Shown piece by piece: positions 56,640 to 64,000 of a stretch of DNA of 64,000 bases. A model generated the notes under the pieces. It worked only from the letters and a program-made list of their open reading frames with translations, made no database searches and was not told where the DNA came from. Position 1 is the stretch's first letter. Each line of letters starts with the position of its first letter. Source of the DNA: Pseudoxanthomonas daejeonensis (GTDB taxonomy: Bacteria > Pseudomonadota > Gammaproteobacteria > Xanthomonadales > Xanthomonadaceae). The stretch is taken from the NCBI RefSeq assembly GCF_010093205.1, contig NZ_PDWN01000018.1, positions 1 to 64,000 on the forward strand, written 5' to 3'. Both the position numbers and the translations under genes were made by a program.

Positions 56640-58124
56640 TCACGACGTTGCGCCGGCGAGCGCGCGACGATCGCCCAGCTCGCGCTCGATGCGCGATTCC
56701 ATGGGCTTGTTGATTTCGTAGAAGAACAGCAGGGCCACGCACACCAGGAACGGCAGCGAGGCATAGACGCTCACCGCCAGGCGGATGCCATCCACGGCCT
56801 GTTGCGGCTGGCTGTCGGCGCCGGCCTGGTAGGCGTAGTGCGCCAGGATGCCGGCCACCAGCGCGCCGCCGATGCTCAGGCCAAGCTTCAGTCCGCACAA
56901 CATCGCCGAGAAGATGATCGCGGTGGCGCGGCGGTTGTTCTTCCACTCCGAGTAGTCGGCCACGTCGGCGATCATCGCCCACAGCAGCGGGATGGTGATG
57001 CCGTAGAAGAAGCCGTGCAGGATCTGCGACACGAACACCAGGCCGATGCGGTCCGGCGGGTAGACGTAGAACGCAAGCATGAACAGCGTCGAGACGAACA
57101 GCGCCGCGCCGAAAACATCGCGCTTGCCGAAGCGGTCGGCCAGCCTCTTGGAGAAGCCGATGCCGACGATCATGAAGATGATGCCGCCCGCGTTGAACAG
57201 GCTGAAGGCCGAGGTCGGCGCATCTTCCGGCCACTGGAACGAGGTCAGGCCGATACCGGTGAGCACGGAATTCAGGCCGGCGATGAACGCGTTGAAGCCG
57301 ATGCCCTGCAGGAACGCCGCCAGCGCCGCCTCGTCCAGGTAGTACTGGAAGTAGTAGACGTACATGCCACCCTTCAGCGCCAGGGTGGTGAACACCAGGA
57401 TGGTCAGCAGCAGCATCACCACCCAGGGGCGGTTGCGCGCCAGGTCCGACAGGTCCTGGGCCACGCTGGACTTCTGCTCGGGGGCCGGCACGATGCGCTC
57501 GCGCGTGGTGAAGAAGGTGATCAGCAGGAATACAGTTCCGACCACCGCGAACAGCAGCATCGCGTTGTGGAAGCCCTGCACCTTGTCGCCGCCGCCCAGG
57601 ATGAGCACCAGCGGCAGCAGCAGCGACTGGACCACCAGCTGGGCGACCATGACCGCCACGAAACGATAGGCCGACAGGCTGTTGCGCTGGGCCATGTTGC
57701 CGGTCAGCACGCCGCTCAGCGCGGCATACGGCAGGTTGCTGGCGGCATAGACGAGCACCAGCAGCGTGTAGGTGGTGGCGGCGTAGGCGACCTTGCCCGA
57801 CGGCGCGAGGTCGGGCGTGCTGAAGGCCAGCAGTGACAGCACGCCGAACGGAACGGCGGTCCACAGGATCCAGGGGCGGAACTTGCCCCAGCGGGTATTG
57901 GTGCGGTCGGCCAGCAGGGCGATCACCGGGGTGAACACGAAGGCGCCGAGCAGGCCGACCACGAAAATGATCGTAGCCGCGGTCGCGGCCGGAATGCGGA
58001 ACACGTCGGTATAGAAGAACGCCAGGAACGTCACCAGCGTCTGGAAGATCAGATTGGCCGCGAGGTCGCCAAGGCTGTAGCCGACCTTTTCCCTGACGCT
58101 GAGGATTTCCGGGTTGTTGCTCAT
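56640..58124 (-). CDS. GPH-family sugar:cation symporter
   Basis: A 494-residue transporter with 12 membrane segments of the glycoside-pentoside-hexuronide family. Typical sequences: VREKVGYSLGDLAANLIFQ, ALLADRTNTRWGKFRPWILW, and WAMIADVADYSEWKNNRRATAIIFSA. The start at 58124 fits the family's short N terminus. It is the first gene of its operon; GH43 starts 18 bases after it. Likely substrates are xylo- or arabino-oligosaccharides, from context only. Confidence 0.92.
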   Translation of the reverse strand: MSNNPEILSVREKVGYSLGDLAANLIFQTLVTFLAFFYTDVFRIPAATAATIIFVVGLLGAFVFTPVIALLADRTNTRWGKFRPWILWTAVPFGVLSLLAFSTPDLAPSGKVAYAATTYTLLVLVYAASNLPYAALSGVLTGNMAQRNSLSAYRFVAVMVAQLVVQSLLLPLVLILGGGDKVQGFHNAMLLFAVVGTVFLLITFFTTRERIVPAPEQKSSVAQDLSDLARNRPWVVMLLLTILVFTTLALKGGMYVYYFQYYLDEAALAAFLQGIGFNAFIAGLNSVLTGIGLTSFQWPEDAPTSAFSLFNAGGIIFMIVGIGFSKRLADRFGKRDVFGAALFVSTLFMLAFYVYPPDRIGLVFVSQILHGFFYGITIPLLWAMIADVADYSEWKNNRRATAIIFSAMLCGLKLGLSIGGALVAGILAHYAYQAGADSQPQQAVDGIRLAVSVYASLPFLVCVALLFFYEINKPMESRIERELGDRRALAGATS

Positions 58125-58185
58125 GTGTCCTCGGGCTGTTCTAGGTTGATCCGGGTAAGACTGGGCCACCGGTGTTGTGCAAGGA

Positions 58186-58222
58186 AGCGGCCCGCCCCGG
58201 CATGACGCCGGAACGGGCCGCT
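58186..58222 (-). terminator. hairpin after the TonB receptor
   Basis: AGCGGCCCG (58186-58194) pairs with 58214-58222, with an inner CCGGC/GCCGG stem. It lies 30 bases after the receptor stop on the minus strand. The downstream TTCCTT is only a weak U-tract, but the position suits a terminator between the receptor and GPH operons. Confidence 0.6.
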
Positions 58223-58251
58223 GGTTACCGCTGCATCATCCGTCCCGTGAC

Positions 58252-61215
58252 TCAGAACGTGCCGCGGATGCCGATGGAGTACGTGGTGCCTGGATCGTAA
58301 TAGTCGTTGACCGCATTCGGGAAGGCGAAGTAGGAACGACGCTCCTCGCCGGTGATGTTGAGGATGTTGAAGGTCAACTGCGGCTTGCCGGCGACCCAGT
58401 CCAGCGTGTACGAGGAGGACAGGTCGAGCTGGCCCCGGTCCTCGCCGTAGATCTGGGCGAACGGGATGCCCTGCTGGTTCGGACCGGTACCGGTGGCGCC
58501 CTCGGCCCAGGTGTACGACAGGCGCACCGAGGCGATGTCGTTCTCCCAGTACGTCGTGGCATTCCACATCGACGGCGACACGCCATAGACGTTGCCCGCC
58601 AGGGCCTTGGCGTCCGCGCCCAGCGTCTTGATGTCGATGTCGGTGTAGTTGGCCATGAAGCCGAGGCCTTCGAAGACGAAGCCCAGCGGCTGCACCCAGA
58701 TCGCCTCCCAGCCGCGGATCTCGAGCTCGGCGTTTGCGTTGACCTGCTGGTTCACGTTGACGGTGGCCACGTTCGGGCCGCCGCGGTTGTTGATCGCCAG
58801 CTGCTGGGTGTCGTTCAGGTCATCGAACGGGATGCCCAGGTCGGTGAACGGACGGGTGGTCACGCCCTGGAAGGTGTAGCCCTCGATGCGCTTGTTGAAG
58901 AGGGTCAGGCCGACGAAGCCCTCGTCGCCCGTGTACCACTCGCCACCCAGGTCGAAGTTGTTGGAGATGTACGGGGTCAGGTCGGGGTTGCCCTGGTTGG
59001 CCACCTGCGCCGACTGGTCGGTGAAGGTGGTGGCAGGCAGCATCGAGCTCGGGTTCGGACGGGTCATGGTCCGCGAACCGGACATGCGCACGACCACGTC
59101 ATCGGCCACGTCCCACGCTGCGCTGAACGACGGCAGCCACTCGCTGTAGTCGCCATCCAGGGACTGCCACTGGCGCACGCCGCCGATGGTGACCGGGCCG
59201 GATACGATCTGGTCGGTCTGGGCGTAACGCACGCCGAAGTTGAAGCGCAGGTTGCGGTTCCAGATTTCCGATTCGCCGTTCACTTCCACGTAGGCGGCGA
59301 AGGTGTCCTCGTCGAAGCCACCGGTGGCACCGCCGGTGTTCGGACCGCCGGACTCGGGGGCGTTGTCGCGGAAGAACGCATAGTTGGTGTCGTTCTTGAA
59401 GCGGCTGGCATCGGCCACGATGAAGCCGTGCGGACCCGGGCGCAGGTAGCCGGCCAGCTCCGCGTTGGTGACCGCCGCCAGCGGGCCGCCGGCACAGGCC
59501 GGGCGCGGCACGGGCACGCTACCGTCCGCGTTGAGGCCACGGCAGGCCAGGTCTTCCCAGGCGCCGCTGTTGTCGAAGCCCTGGATGCGGCGCTCGTTCT
59601 GGTCCCAGGCCACGCCGACCTTGACGTTCTTGTTGTCCTCGCCGAACTGCAGGTCGGCGCGCACGCCGCTGGTCTCGGTCACGCGCTTCTCGTTCTGCAC
59701 GTTCAGGCGGCCGCCCACCCAGGTCCAGCCCAGGTTCGGATCATTGAGGTCCAGGCCGGTGTTCCACGACGGGATGGCTCCGCCGTTGGTGTACTCCAAA
59801 GTGGTGAACGGCGAATTGACCAGGATCGTGGGCGATTCGCGGAACATCCAGCTGCGGCTGGTGTTGGCCTGCACGTCGAGCCTGATGTTCTGCTCGTCGC
59901 CGAACCAGAAGCGGCCGCCCGGGGACACCTGCCAGTACTGCACGTCCTCGATGTACTCGCGGTGCTCGAGGAAGAACTGCGCGTTGGTGAAGGTGGCGCT
60001 GGTGACGACGTTGTTCGCGTCCAGCTGCATGTCCAGCGGGATCATGCCGCCGTTGCGGCCGACCAGGTTCATGTCGACGCGGCTGTTGGTGCGGCGCGCC
60101 TTGGTGTACATCGAGTCCAGCCAGAAGTGCATGGAATCGTTGGGCCGCCATTCGAACGAACCCAGGAAGCCGTCACGGTCGCGGTCGCCGCTCATGTGCA
60201 CCGGGCGACCCAGGCGCGGGATCAGCGCCTCGCCGATCTGGGCGGGGGTCAGGCCGGGGTTGTTGGCCTGCAGCCAGGCTGCGTCGATGGGCGTTCCGGG
60301 GGTCAGTCCGGCAGCGATCGTCGACGGGTTGTTCGGAACCACGTCGGGGATGCGCCAGCCGTTGCCGCCGGTCACGTTGCAGGGCTGTCCCAGGGCCGGG
60401 AAGCCACCGGCCGCGCCGCCGTTGCCGCACTGGGCGTTGGTCAGGTTCGGGTTGGTCCAGCCGATGGTCTCGTAGCCTTCCACGCCGATCTTGCCGCGCG
60501 TGGAGGTGAGGCCTACCAGCGCGCCGAAGGTGCCTTCCTCGTTGGTCCAGTTGCCGATCACCGAGCCGCGCGGGCTGACGCCGCCGGAGTTGGTGTTGTG
60601 GTCGGCCTGCAACGAGTAGGTGATGTGGTTGCCGGAGATGTCGAACGGGCGCGAGTTGCGCATGTCGACCACGCCCGACGCGCCACCCTCGACCAGGCTC
60701 GCGGTGGGCGACTTGTACACGGTGACCTGGTTGAAGAACTCGGTCGGGAACAGGTTCAGGTCGACTTCGCGGTTCTGGTTGGTCGCATCCAGGCCGATCG
60801 AGGCCGTGGCGACCGACGCACCGTTGATGGTGGTCTTGGTGAAGCTGTTGGGCAGGCCGCGGATGGCGATGTTCAGGCCTTCGCCGTTCACGTCGCGGTT
60901 GAGCTGGATGCCCGGCACGCGCGCCAGCGACTCGGCGATGTTGGTGTCGGGGAACTTGCCGATGTCCTCGGCGAAGATCGAATCGGTGAAGCCGGTCGAA
61001 TCGCGCTTGGCTTCGGTCGAGTACTGCAGGCTTTGGCGGAAGCCCTTGACGACCACGCTGTCCAGGTCGGTGACCTGTTCGGCCGGCGCGGCCTGCGGGC
61101 CGGATTGCGCTTGCGGGGCCGCAACTTCCTGTGCCATGGCGGCGGTGGCGGCCATACCGAGGATCGCCGCGCTCAACGCGCGCGACAGCGTGTTTCTTGC
61201 AAGATGCTTCTGCAC
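58252..61215 (-). CDS. TonB-dependent receptor, Xanthomonas/Caulobacter carbohydrate type
   Basis: A 987-residue outer-membrane receptor. A GTG start at 61215 is chosen because GGGAGGGGAG lies just upstream and the protein then opens with a signal peptide ending AMAQE. A TonB-box-like DLDSVVVKGFRQSLQYS is followed by the plug (SIFAEDIGKFPDTNIAESLARVPGIQLNRDVNGEG) and barrel, ending YSIGIRGTF. The family imports plant-derived oligosaccharides. A palindromic operator sits over its promoter. Confidence 0.93.
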   Translation of the reverse strand: MQKHLARNTLSRALSAAILGMAATAAMAQEVAAPQAQSGPQAAPAEQVTDLDSVVVKGFRQSLQYSTEAKRDSTGFTDSIFAEDIGKFPDTNIAESLARVPGIQLNRDVNGEGLNIAIRGLPNSFTKTTINGASVATASIGLDATNQNREVDLNLFPTEFFNQVTVYKSPTASLVEGGASGVVDMRNSRPFDISGNHITYSLQADHNTNSGGVSPRGSVIGNWTNEEGTFGALVGLTSTRGKIGVEGYETIGWTNPNLTNAQCGNGGAAGGFPALGQPCNVTGGNGWRIPDVVPNNPSTIAAGLTPGTPIDAAWLQANNPGLTPAQIGEALIPRLGRPVHMSGDRDRDGFLGSFEWRPNDSMHFWLDSMYTKARRTNSRVDMNLVGRNGGMIPLDMQLDANNVVTSATFTNAQFFLEHREYIEDVQYWQVSPGGRFWFGDEQNIRLDVQANTSRSWMFRESPTILVNSPFTTLEYTNGGAIPSWNTGLDLNDPNLGWTWVGGRLNVQNEKRVTETSGVRADLQFGEDNKNVKVGVAWDQNERRIQGFDNSGAWEDLACRGLNADGSVPVPRPACAGGPLAAVTNAELAGYLRPGPHGFIVADASRFKNDTNYAFFRDNAPESGGPNTGGATGGFDEDTFAAYVEVNGESEIWNRNLRFNFGVRYAQTDQIVSGPVTIGGVRQWQSLDGDYSEWLPSFSAAWDVADDVVVRMSGSRTMTRPNPSSMLPATTFTDQSAQVANQGNPDLTPYISNNFDLGGEWYTGDEGFVGLTLFNKRIEGYTFQGVTTRPFTDLGIPFDDLNDTQQLAINNRGGPNVATVNVNQQVNANAELEIRGWEAIWVQPLGFVFEGLGFMANYTDIDIKTLGADAKALAGNVYGVSPSMWNATTYWENDIASVRLSYTWAEGATGTGPNQQGIPFAQIYGEDRGQLDLSSSYTLDWVAGKPQLTFNILNITGEERRSYFAFPNAVNDYYDPGTTYSIGIRGTF

Positions 61216-61332
61216 CGTACTCCCCTCCCGTTTCTGGTGATGAACCACCTCCAGAGGGAGGCGGCGCGTTTCGTCCCGTACTGATACCCGGCTGGATCGC
61301 GTCCTAAACCGGGTCCCGCGAACGATGGCGGA

Positions 61333-61346
61333 TGGTAGCGCTACCA
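61333..61346 (-). promoter_or_regulatory. LacI-type operator at the TonB receptor promoter
   Basis: TGGTAGCGCTACCA is a perfect palindrome. It lies just downstream of a minus-strand TAAAAT (61353-61348), so the predicted start (~61341) falls inside it, the position for repression. The sequence closely resembles the TGGTAGCGCTAACA xylan-regulon box known in Xanthomonas. Confidence 0.8.
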
Positions 61347-61498
61347 TATTTTAACGCGCACGCTGCATAGCAACATAGGATTCCAGCGCACCTGGCGGCG
61401 GCGTCGCGATTGATGCGATGCACCATGTTTTCAGGGTTTTTTCGTCGCAACAGCGGATCAGGCCTGTCGCGCTGGGCGCAACCGCGCGGCTGTGTTAA

Positions 61499-61512
61499 TG
61501 ATAGCGCTATCA
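61499..61512 (+). promoter_or_regulatory. second LacI-type operator, hexuronate transporter side
   Basis: TGATAGCGCTATCA is a second perfect 14-bp palindrome with the same AGCGCT core, 82 bases before the transporter ATG. The difference at positions 3 and 12 (A/T instead of G/C) could mean a different regulator, such as a hexuronate repressor. The remaining 61216-61593 sequence holds no gene. Confidence 0.7.
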
Positions 61513-61593
61513 ATTTTTCGGCCTCGGCCAGCCCTGGGAGGGGCGCTGCATGTACCGACTGCATGACCACCGCCGCTGCGTACAGGGCGCGAA

Positions 61594-62904
61594 ATGAGCG
61601 CGGGTGCGATCGCCGACAAGGCCGCCGACACGCCGGGAGGCCGCTACCGCTGGCGCGTCTGCGCAATGCTGCTGGCCGCGACCACCATCAACTACATCGA
61701 CCGGCAGGTGCTGGGCGTGCTGGCGCCGTTCCTGCAACAGGACATCGGCTGGAACGAAATCCAGTACGGCTACATCGTCACCGCCTTCCAGGCCGCCTAC
61801 GCCATCGGCCTGCTCTGCGCCGGCGCGATCATCGACCGGCTCGGCACGCGGATCGGCTATGCGATCGCCATTGCGGTGTGGAGCGTGGCCGCGATGAGCC
61901 ACGCCCTGGCCGCGACGGTCGGCGGTTTCATCCTCGCCCGCTTCTTCCTCGGCCTGGGCGAGGCCGGCAACTTCCCGGCGGCGATCAAGACCGTGGCCGA
62001 ATGGTTTCCGCGGCGCGAGCGTGCCCTGGCCACCGGCATCTTCAATTCCGGCTCCAACATCGGCGCGATCGTAGCGCCGCTGATGGTGCCGGTCGTGGCC
62101 GTGGCGTGGGGCTGGCAGGCCGCATTCCTGGTCACCGGCGTGCTCAGCGCGACCTGGCTGGTGGTCTGGCTGCTGTGGTACCGCGCACCGGAGCGGCAGC
62201 CGCACGTGTCCGCCGCCGAACTGCAATGGATCCGCAGCGACCCCCCGGAAGCGGTGGTGCGCGTGCCGTGGTCGCAGATCGTGCGCCATCGCCAGGCCTG
62301 GGCCTTCGTCGCGGCCAAGTTCCTCACCGACCCGATCTGGTGGTTCTTCCTGTTCTGGCTGCCCAAGTTCCTGCACAGCGAGTACGGCCTGACCCTGACC
62401 GGCCTGGGCCTGCCGCTGATCGCGATCTTCGTGATGGCCGACGTCGGCAGCATCGGTGGCGGCTGGCTGGCCGGTCGATTCGTCAGGCGCGGTTGGAGCA
62501 TCAACCGCGCACGCAAGACCGCGATGCTGGTCTGCGCGCTGTGCGTGGTGCCGATCATCTTTGCCGCGCGCGCCGACAACCTCTGGGTCGCGGTGGCACT
62601 GATCGGGCTGGCGACCGCCGGCCACCAGGGCTGGTCGGCGAACGTGTTCACCCTCACCTCCGACATGTTCCCGCGCCATGCGGTCGGATCGGTGGTGGGC
62701 ATGGGCGGGTTCGCCGGCGCGGTGGGCGGCATGATGATCGCCACCTTCATCGGCTTCCTGCTGCAGACCACCGGCAGTTACGTGCCGGTCTTCCTGATGG
62801 CCGGTTCGGCCTACCTGGTCGCCCTGCTGGTGGTGCACCTGCTGGCGCCGCGACTGGACCCGGCCAGGCTCCAGCAATCCGGACCCGAACTCCCGGCGGC
62901 CTGA
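61594..62904 (+). CDS. hexuronate/sugar-acid MFS transporter (ExuT-like)
   Basis: A 436-residue transporter of the anion:cation symporter branch. Conserved pieces are TTINYIDRQVLGVLAPFLQQDIGW, ARFFLGLGEAGNFPAAIKTVAEWFPRRERALATGIFNSGSNIGAI and WWFFLFWLPKFL. ExuT relatives bring in glucuronate and galacturonate. Being followed by a GH115 alpha-glucuronidase, import of (methyl)glucuronate from xylan is likely. It is divergent from the TonB receptor. Confidence 0.88.
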   Translation: MSAGAIADKAADTPGGRYRWRVCAMLLAATTINYIDRQVLGVLAPFLQQDIGWNEIQYGYIVTAFQAAYAIGLLCAGAIIDRLGTRIGYAIAIAVWSVAAMSHALAATVGGFILARFFLGLGEAGNFPAAIKTVAEWFPRRERALATGIFNSGSNIGAIVAPLMVPVVAVAWGWQAAFLVTGVLSATWLVVWLLWYRAPERQPHVSAAELQWIRSDPPEAVVRVPWSQIVRHRQAWAFVAAKFLTDPIWWFFLFWLPKFLHSEYGLTLTGLGLPLIAIFVMADVGSIGGGWLAGRFVRRGWSINRARKTAMLVCALCVVPIIFAARADNLWVAVALIGLATAGHQGWSANVFTLTSDMFPRHAVGSVVGMGGFAGAVGGMMIATFIGFLLQTTGSYVPVFLMAGSAYLVALLVVHLLAPRLDPARLQQSGPELPAA

Positions 62905-62935
62905 GCCGCCACGACCCAAGTGTGCAAATGACCCG

Positions 62936-64000
62936 ATGCGATCGATGAAGACCCTGCTGCTTTTCCTCGCGGCCACGGCGATGCTGGCCGCTGGCCCGCG
63001 GGCGCACGCGGCGCAATCCACCGCCGCCCCGGCATCCATCCACGAGACCGGGGTGCGTGGTTCGCTCGCGCTGATCGACGGCGGCCATCCCGCCGCCGTG
63101 CTTGTCGACGCGGGCGACCATCCCGGCGTGCTGCGTGCCGCGCGCGACCTGCGCGCAGACCTGTCGGCGGTGGCCGGTGGCGAGGCGGCGTTCTCGACCG
63201 GCCAGTCCCCGCAGCGGCTGGCCGTCATCGCCGGCACCCTCGGCCACAGCGCGCGCATCGACCGGATCGTGCGCGAACACGGCATCGACACGGGCGACGT
63301 GGCCGGTCGCAACGAGGCCTACCTGCTGCAGGTCGTCGAGAGCCCCGAACCGGGCATCGACCGCGCCCTGCTCATTGCCGGTGCCGACAAGCGCGGCACG
63401 ATCTTCGGCGTGTACGAAATCTCGCGCCGCATCGGCGTGTCGCCGTGGACCTGGTGGGCGGACGTGCCGCCGCCGCGCCACGCCAACCTGCACGTCGCAC
63501 CCGGCCGCTTCACCGACGCACCGAAGGTCCGGTACCGCGGCATCTTCATCAATGACGAGGACCCGGCGCTGGGCGGCTGGCTCAAGGCCACCTATGGCGG
63601 CGCCAACCACCAGTTCTACGAGCGCGTGTACCAGCTGATCCTGCGCCACAAGGCCAACTATCTGTGGCCGGCGATGTGGCAGCCGCGTGCCTTCTATGAA
63701 GACGACCCGCGCAACGCCGAGGTCGCCGACGAATACGGCGTGATCATCGCCACCACCCACCACGAGCCGATGATGCGCGCCCACGACGAGTGGTCGCGGC
63801 ACGGCACAGGCCGCTGGGACTACAACAGCAACAGCAAGGTCCTGCAGGAATTCTGGCGCGGTGGCGTCGAGCGTTTGAAGGGCCACGAGGTGGTGGTCAC
63901 ACTGGGCATGCGCGGCGACGGCGACGAGGCCATGGCCGAGGGCACGGCGACCGCCCTGCTCGAGCGCATCGTCGACGACCAGCGCAAGATCATTGCCGAG
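62936..64000 (+). CDS. GH115 xylan alpha-1,2-glucuronidase (5' part, cut by window edge)
   Basis: The first 355 codons of a large exported hydrolase, with signal peptide to about residue 25 (LAAGPRAHAA). GH115 features are LLIAGADKRGTIFGVYEISRRIGVSPWTWWADVPPPR, RYRGIFINDEDPALGGW and YLWPAMWQPRAFYEDD. The family removes glucuronosyl side chains from glucuronoxylan and is usually about 800-1000 residues, so well over half is missing here. ATG at 62936 or 62945 are both possible; I use the longer. Confidence 0.92.
   Translation, partial: MRSMKTLLLFLAATAMLAAGPRAHAAQSTAAPASIHETGVRGSLALIDGGHPAAVLVDAGDHPGVLRAARDLRADLSAVAGGEAAFSTGQSPQRLAVIAGTLGHSARIDRIVREHGIDTGDVAGRNEAYLLQVVESPEPGIDRALLIAGADKRGTIFGVYEISRRIGVSPWTWWADVPPPRHANLHVAPGRFTDAPKVRYRGIFINDEDPALGGWLKATYGGANHQFYERVYQLILRHKANYLWPAMWQPRAFYEDDPRNAEVADEYGVIIATTHHEPMMRAHDEWSRHGTGRWDYNSNSKVLQEFWRGGVERLKGHEVVVTLGMRGDGDEAMAEGTATALLERIVDDQRKIIAE

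Noticed and set aside
58177-61284. 1035-codon plus-strand frame opposite the TonB receptor
   Set aside because: Shadow frame rich in Val/Gly/His; the minus-strand receptor has signal, TonB box, plug and barrel.

Overview
The window is very GC-rich, fully coding, chromosomal-looking DNA. Its TonB receptors, NasS/NasT system, DUF3348-DUF802-OmpA-DUF2894 block and GC-rich codon use suggest a gammaproteobacterium of the Xanthomonadaceae/Lysobacteraceae (Lysobacter, Luteimonas or Pseudoxanthomonas type). This is inferred from gene content; no rRNA or other phylogenetic marker lies in the window. The dominant theme is nitrogen-oxide and low-oxygen respiration, followed by heavy-metal efflux, an uncharacterised MotA/MotB-like membrane motor, and a xylan/glucuronate utilisation locus cut by the right edge.

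Layout. 0.3-3.3 kb: a secreted amidohydrolase and a DcaP-like porin. 3.4-8.1 kb: a complete periplasmic nitrate reductase operon napEFDABC (minus strand) with a sigma70-like promoter. 8.2-18.4 kb: assimilatory nitrate/nitrite reduction (minus strand): NarK-type transporter, a GNAT acetyltransferase, nirB, nirD, nasA and the siroheme gene cobA, preceded by the regulators nasT and nasS. The leader of this operon shows three NtrC-like enhancer sites, a sigma54 -24/-12 promoter, and an ANTAR-type attenuator with three hexaloop hairpins and an intrinsic terminator. 18.5-24 kb: membrane protein, hemN, fnr and a quinol-type nitric oxide reductase. 24.1-30.3 kb: czcI-like gene and czcCBA cation efflux. 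30.3-33.1 kb: a Cys-tailed small protein, nnrS, a SirB2 protein and a GFA protein. 33.2-37.3 kb: the DUF3348/DUF802/OmpA/DUF2894 cassette. 37.4-40.8 kb: a porin, a DUF2249 protein, an NnrS-like membrane protein and a DGC-domain protein. 40.9-47.8 kb: oxygen-independent ubiquinone synthesis (a chorismate mutase-UbiT fusion with nadA and nadB on the plus strand; ubiD, ubiU, ubiV on the minus strand). 47.9-54.8 kb: copper nitrite reductase nirK-nirV-SCO-azurin, with a copper-type TonB receptor, a DUF411 copper protein and a second Cys-tailed protein. 54.8-64.0 kb: aldose epimerase, GH43, GPH symporter, TonB receptor, hexuronate-type transporter and the start of a GH115 alpha-glucuronidase.

How it works together. 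Nap reduces nitrate to nitrite, NirK makes NO with electrons probably from azurin, and the quinol NO reductase makes N2O; no nosZ is visible in the window. Fnr sits in the middle, and twelve FNR/DNR-type 14-bp boxes lie upstream of hemN, norB, nnrS, the DUF2249 operon, ubiT, ubiD, the DUF411 gene, the copper receptor and nirK. Several boxes sit exactly 41.5 bp from a plausible start site. Oxygen-independent haem (HemN), quinone (UbiTUV) and copper supply therefore appear wired to the same anaerobic switch. The nas operon shows the opposite logic: nitrogen limitation (NtrC/sigma54) plus nitrate-dependent antitermination (NasS/NasT).
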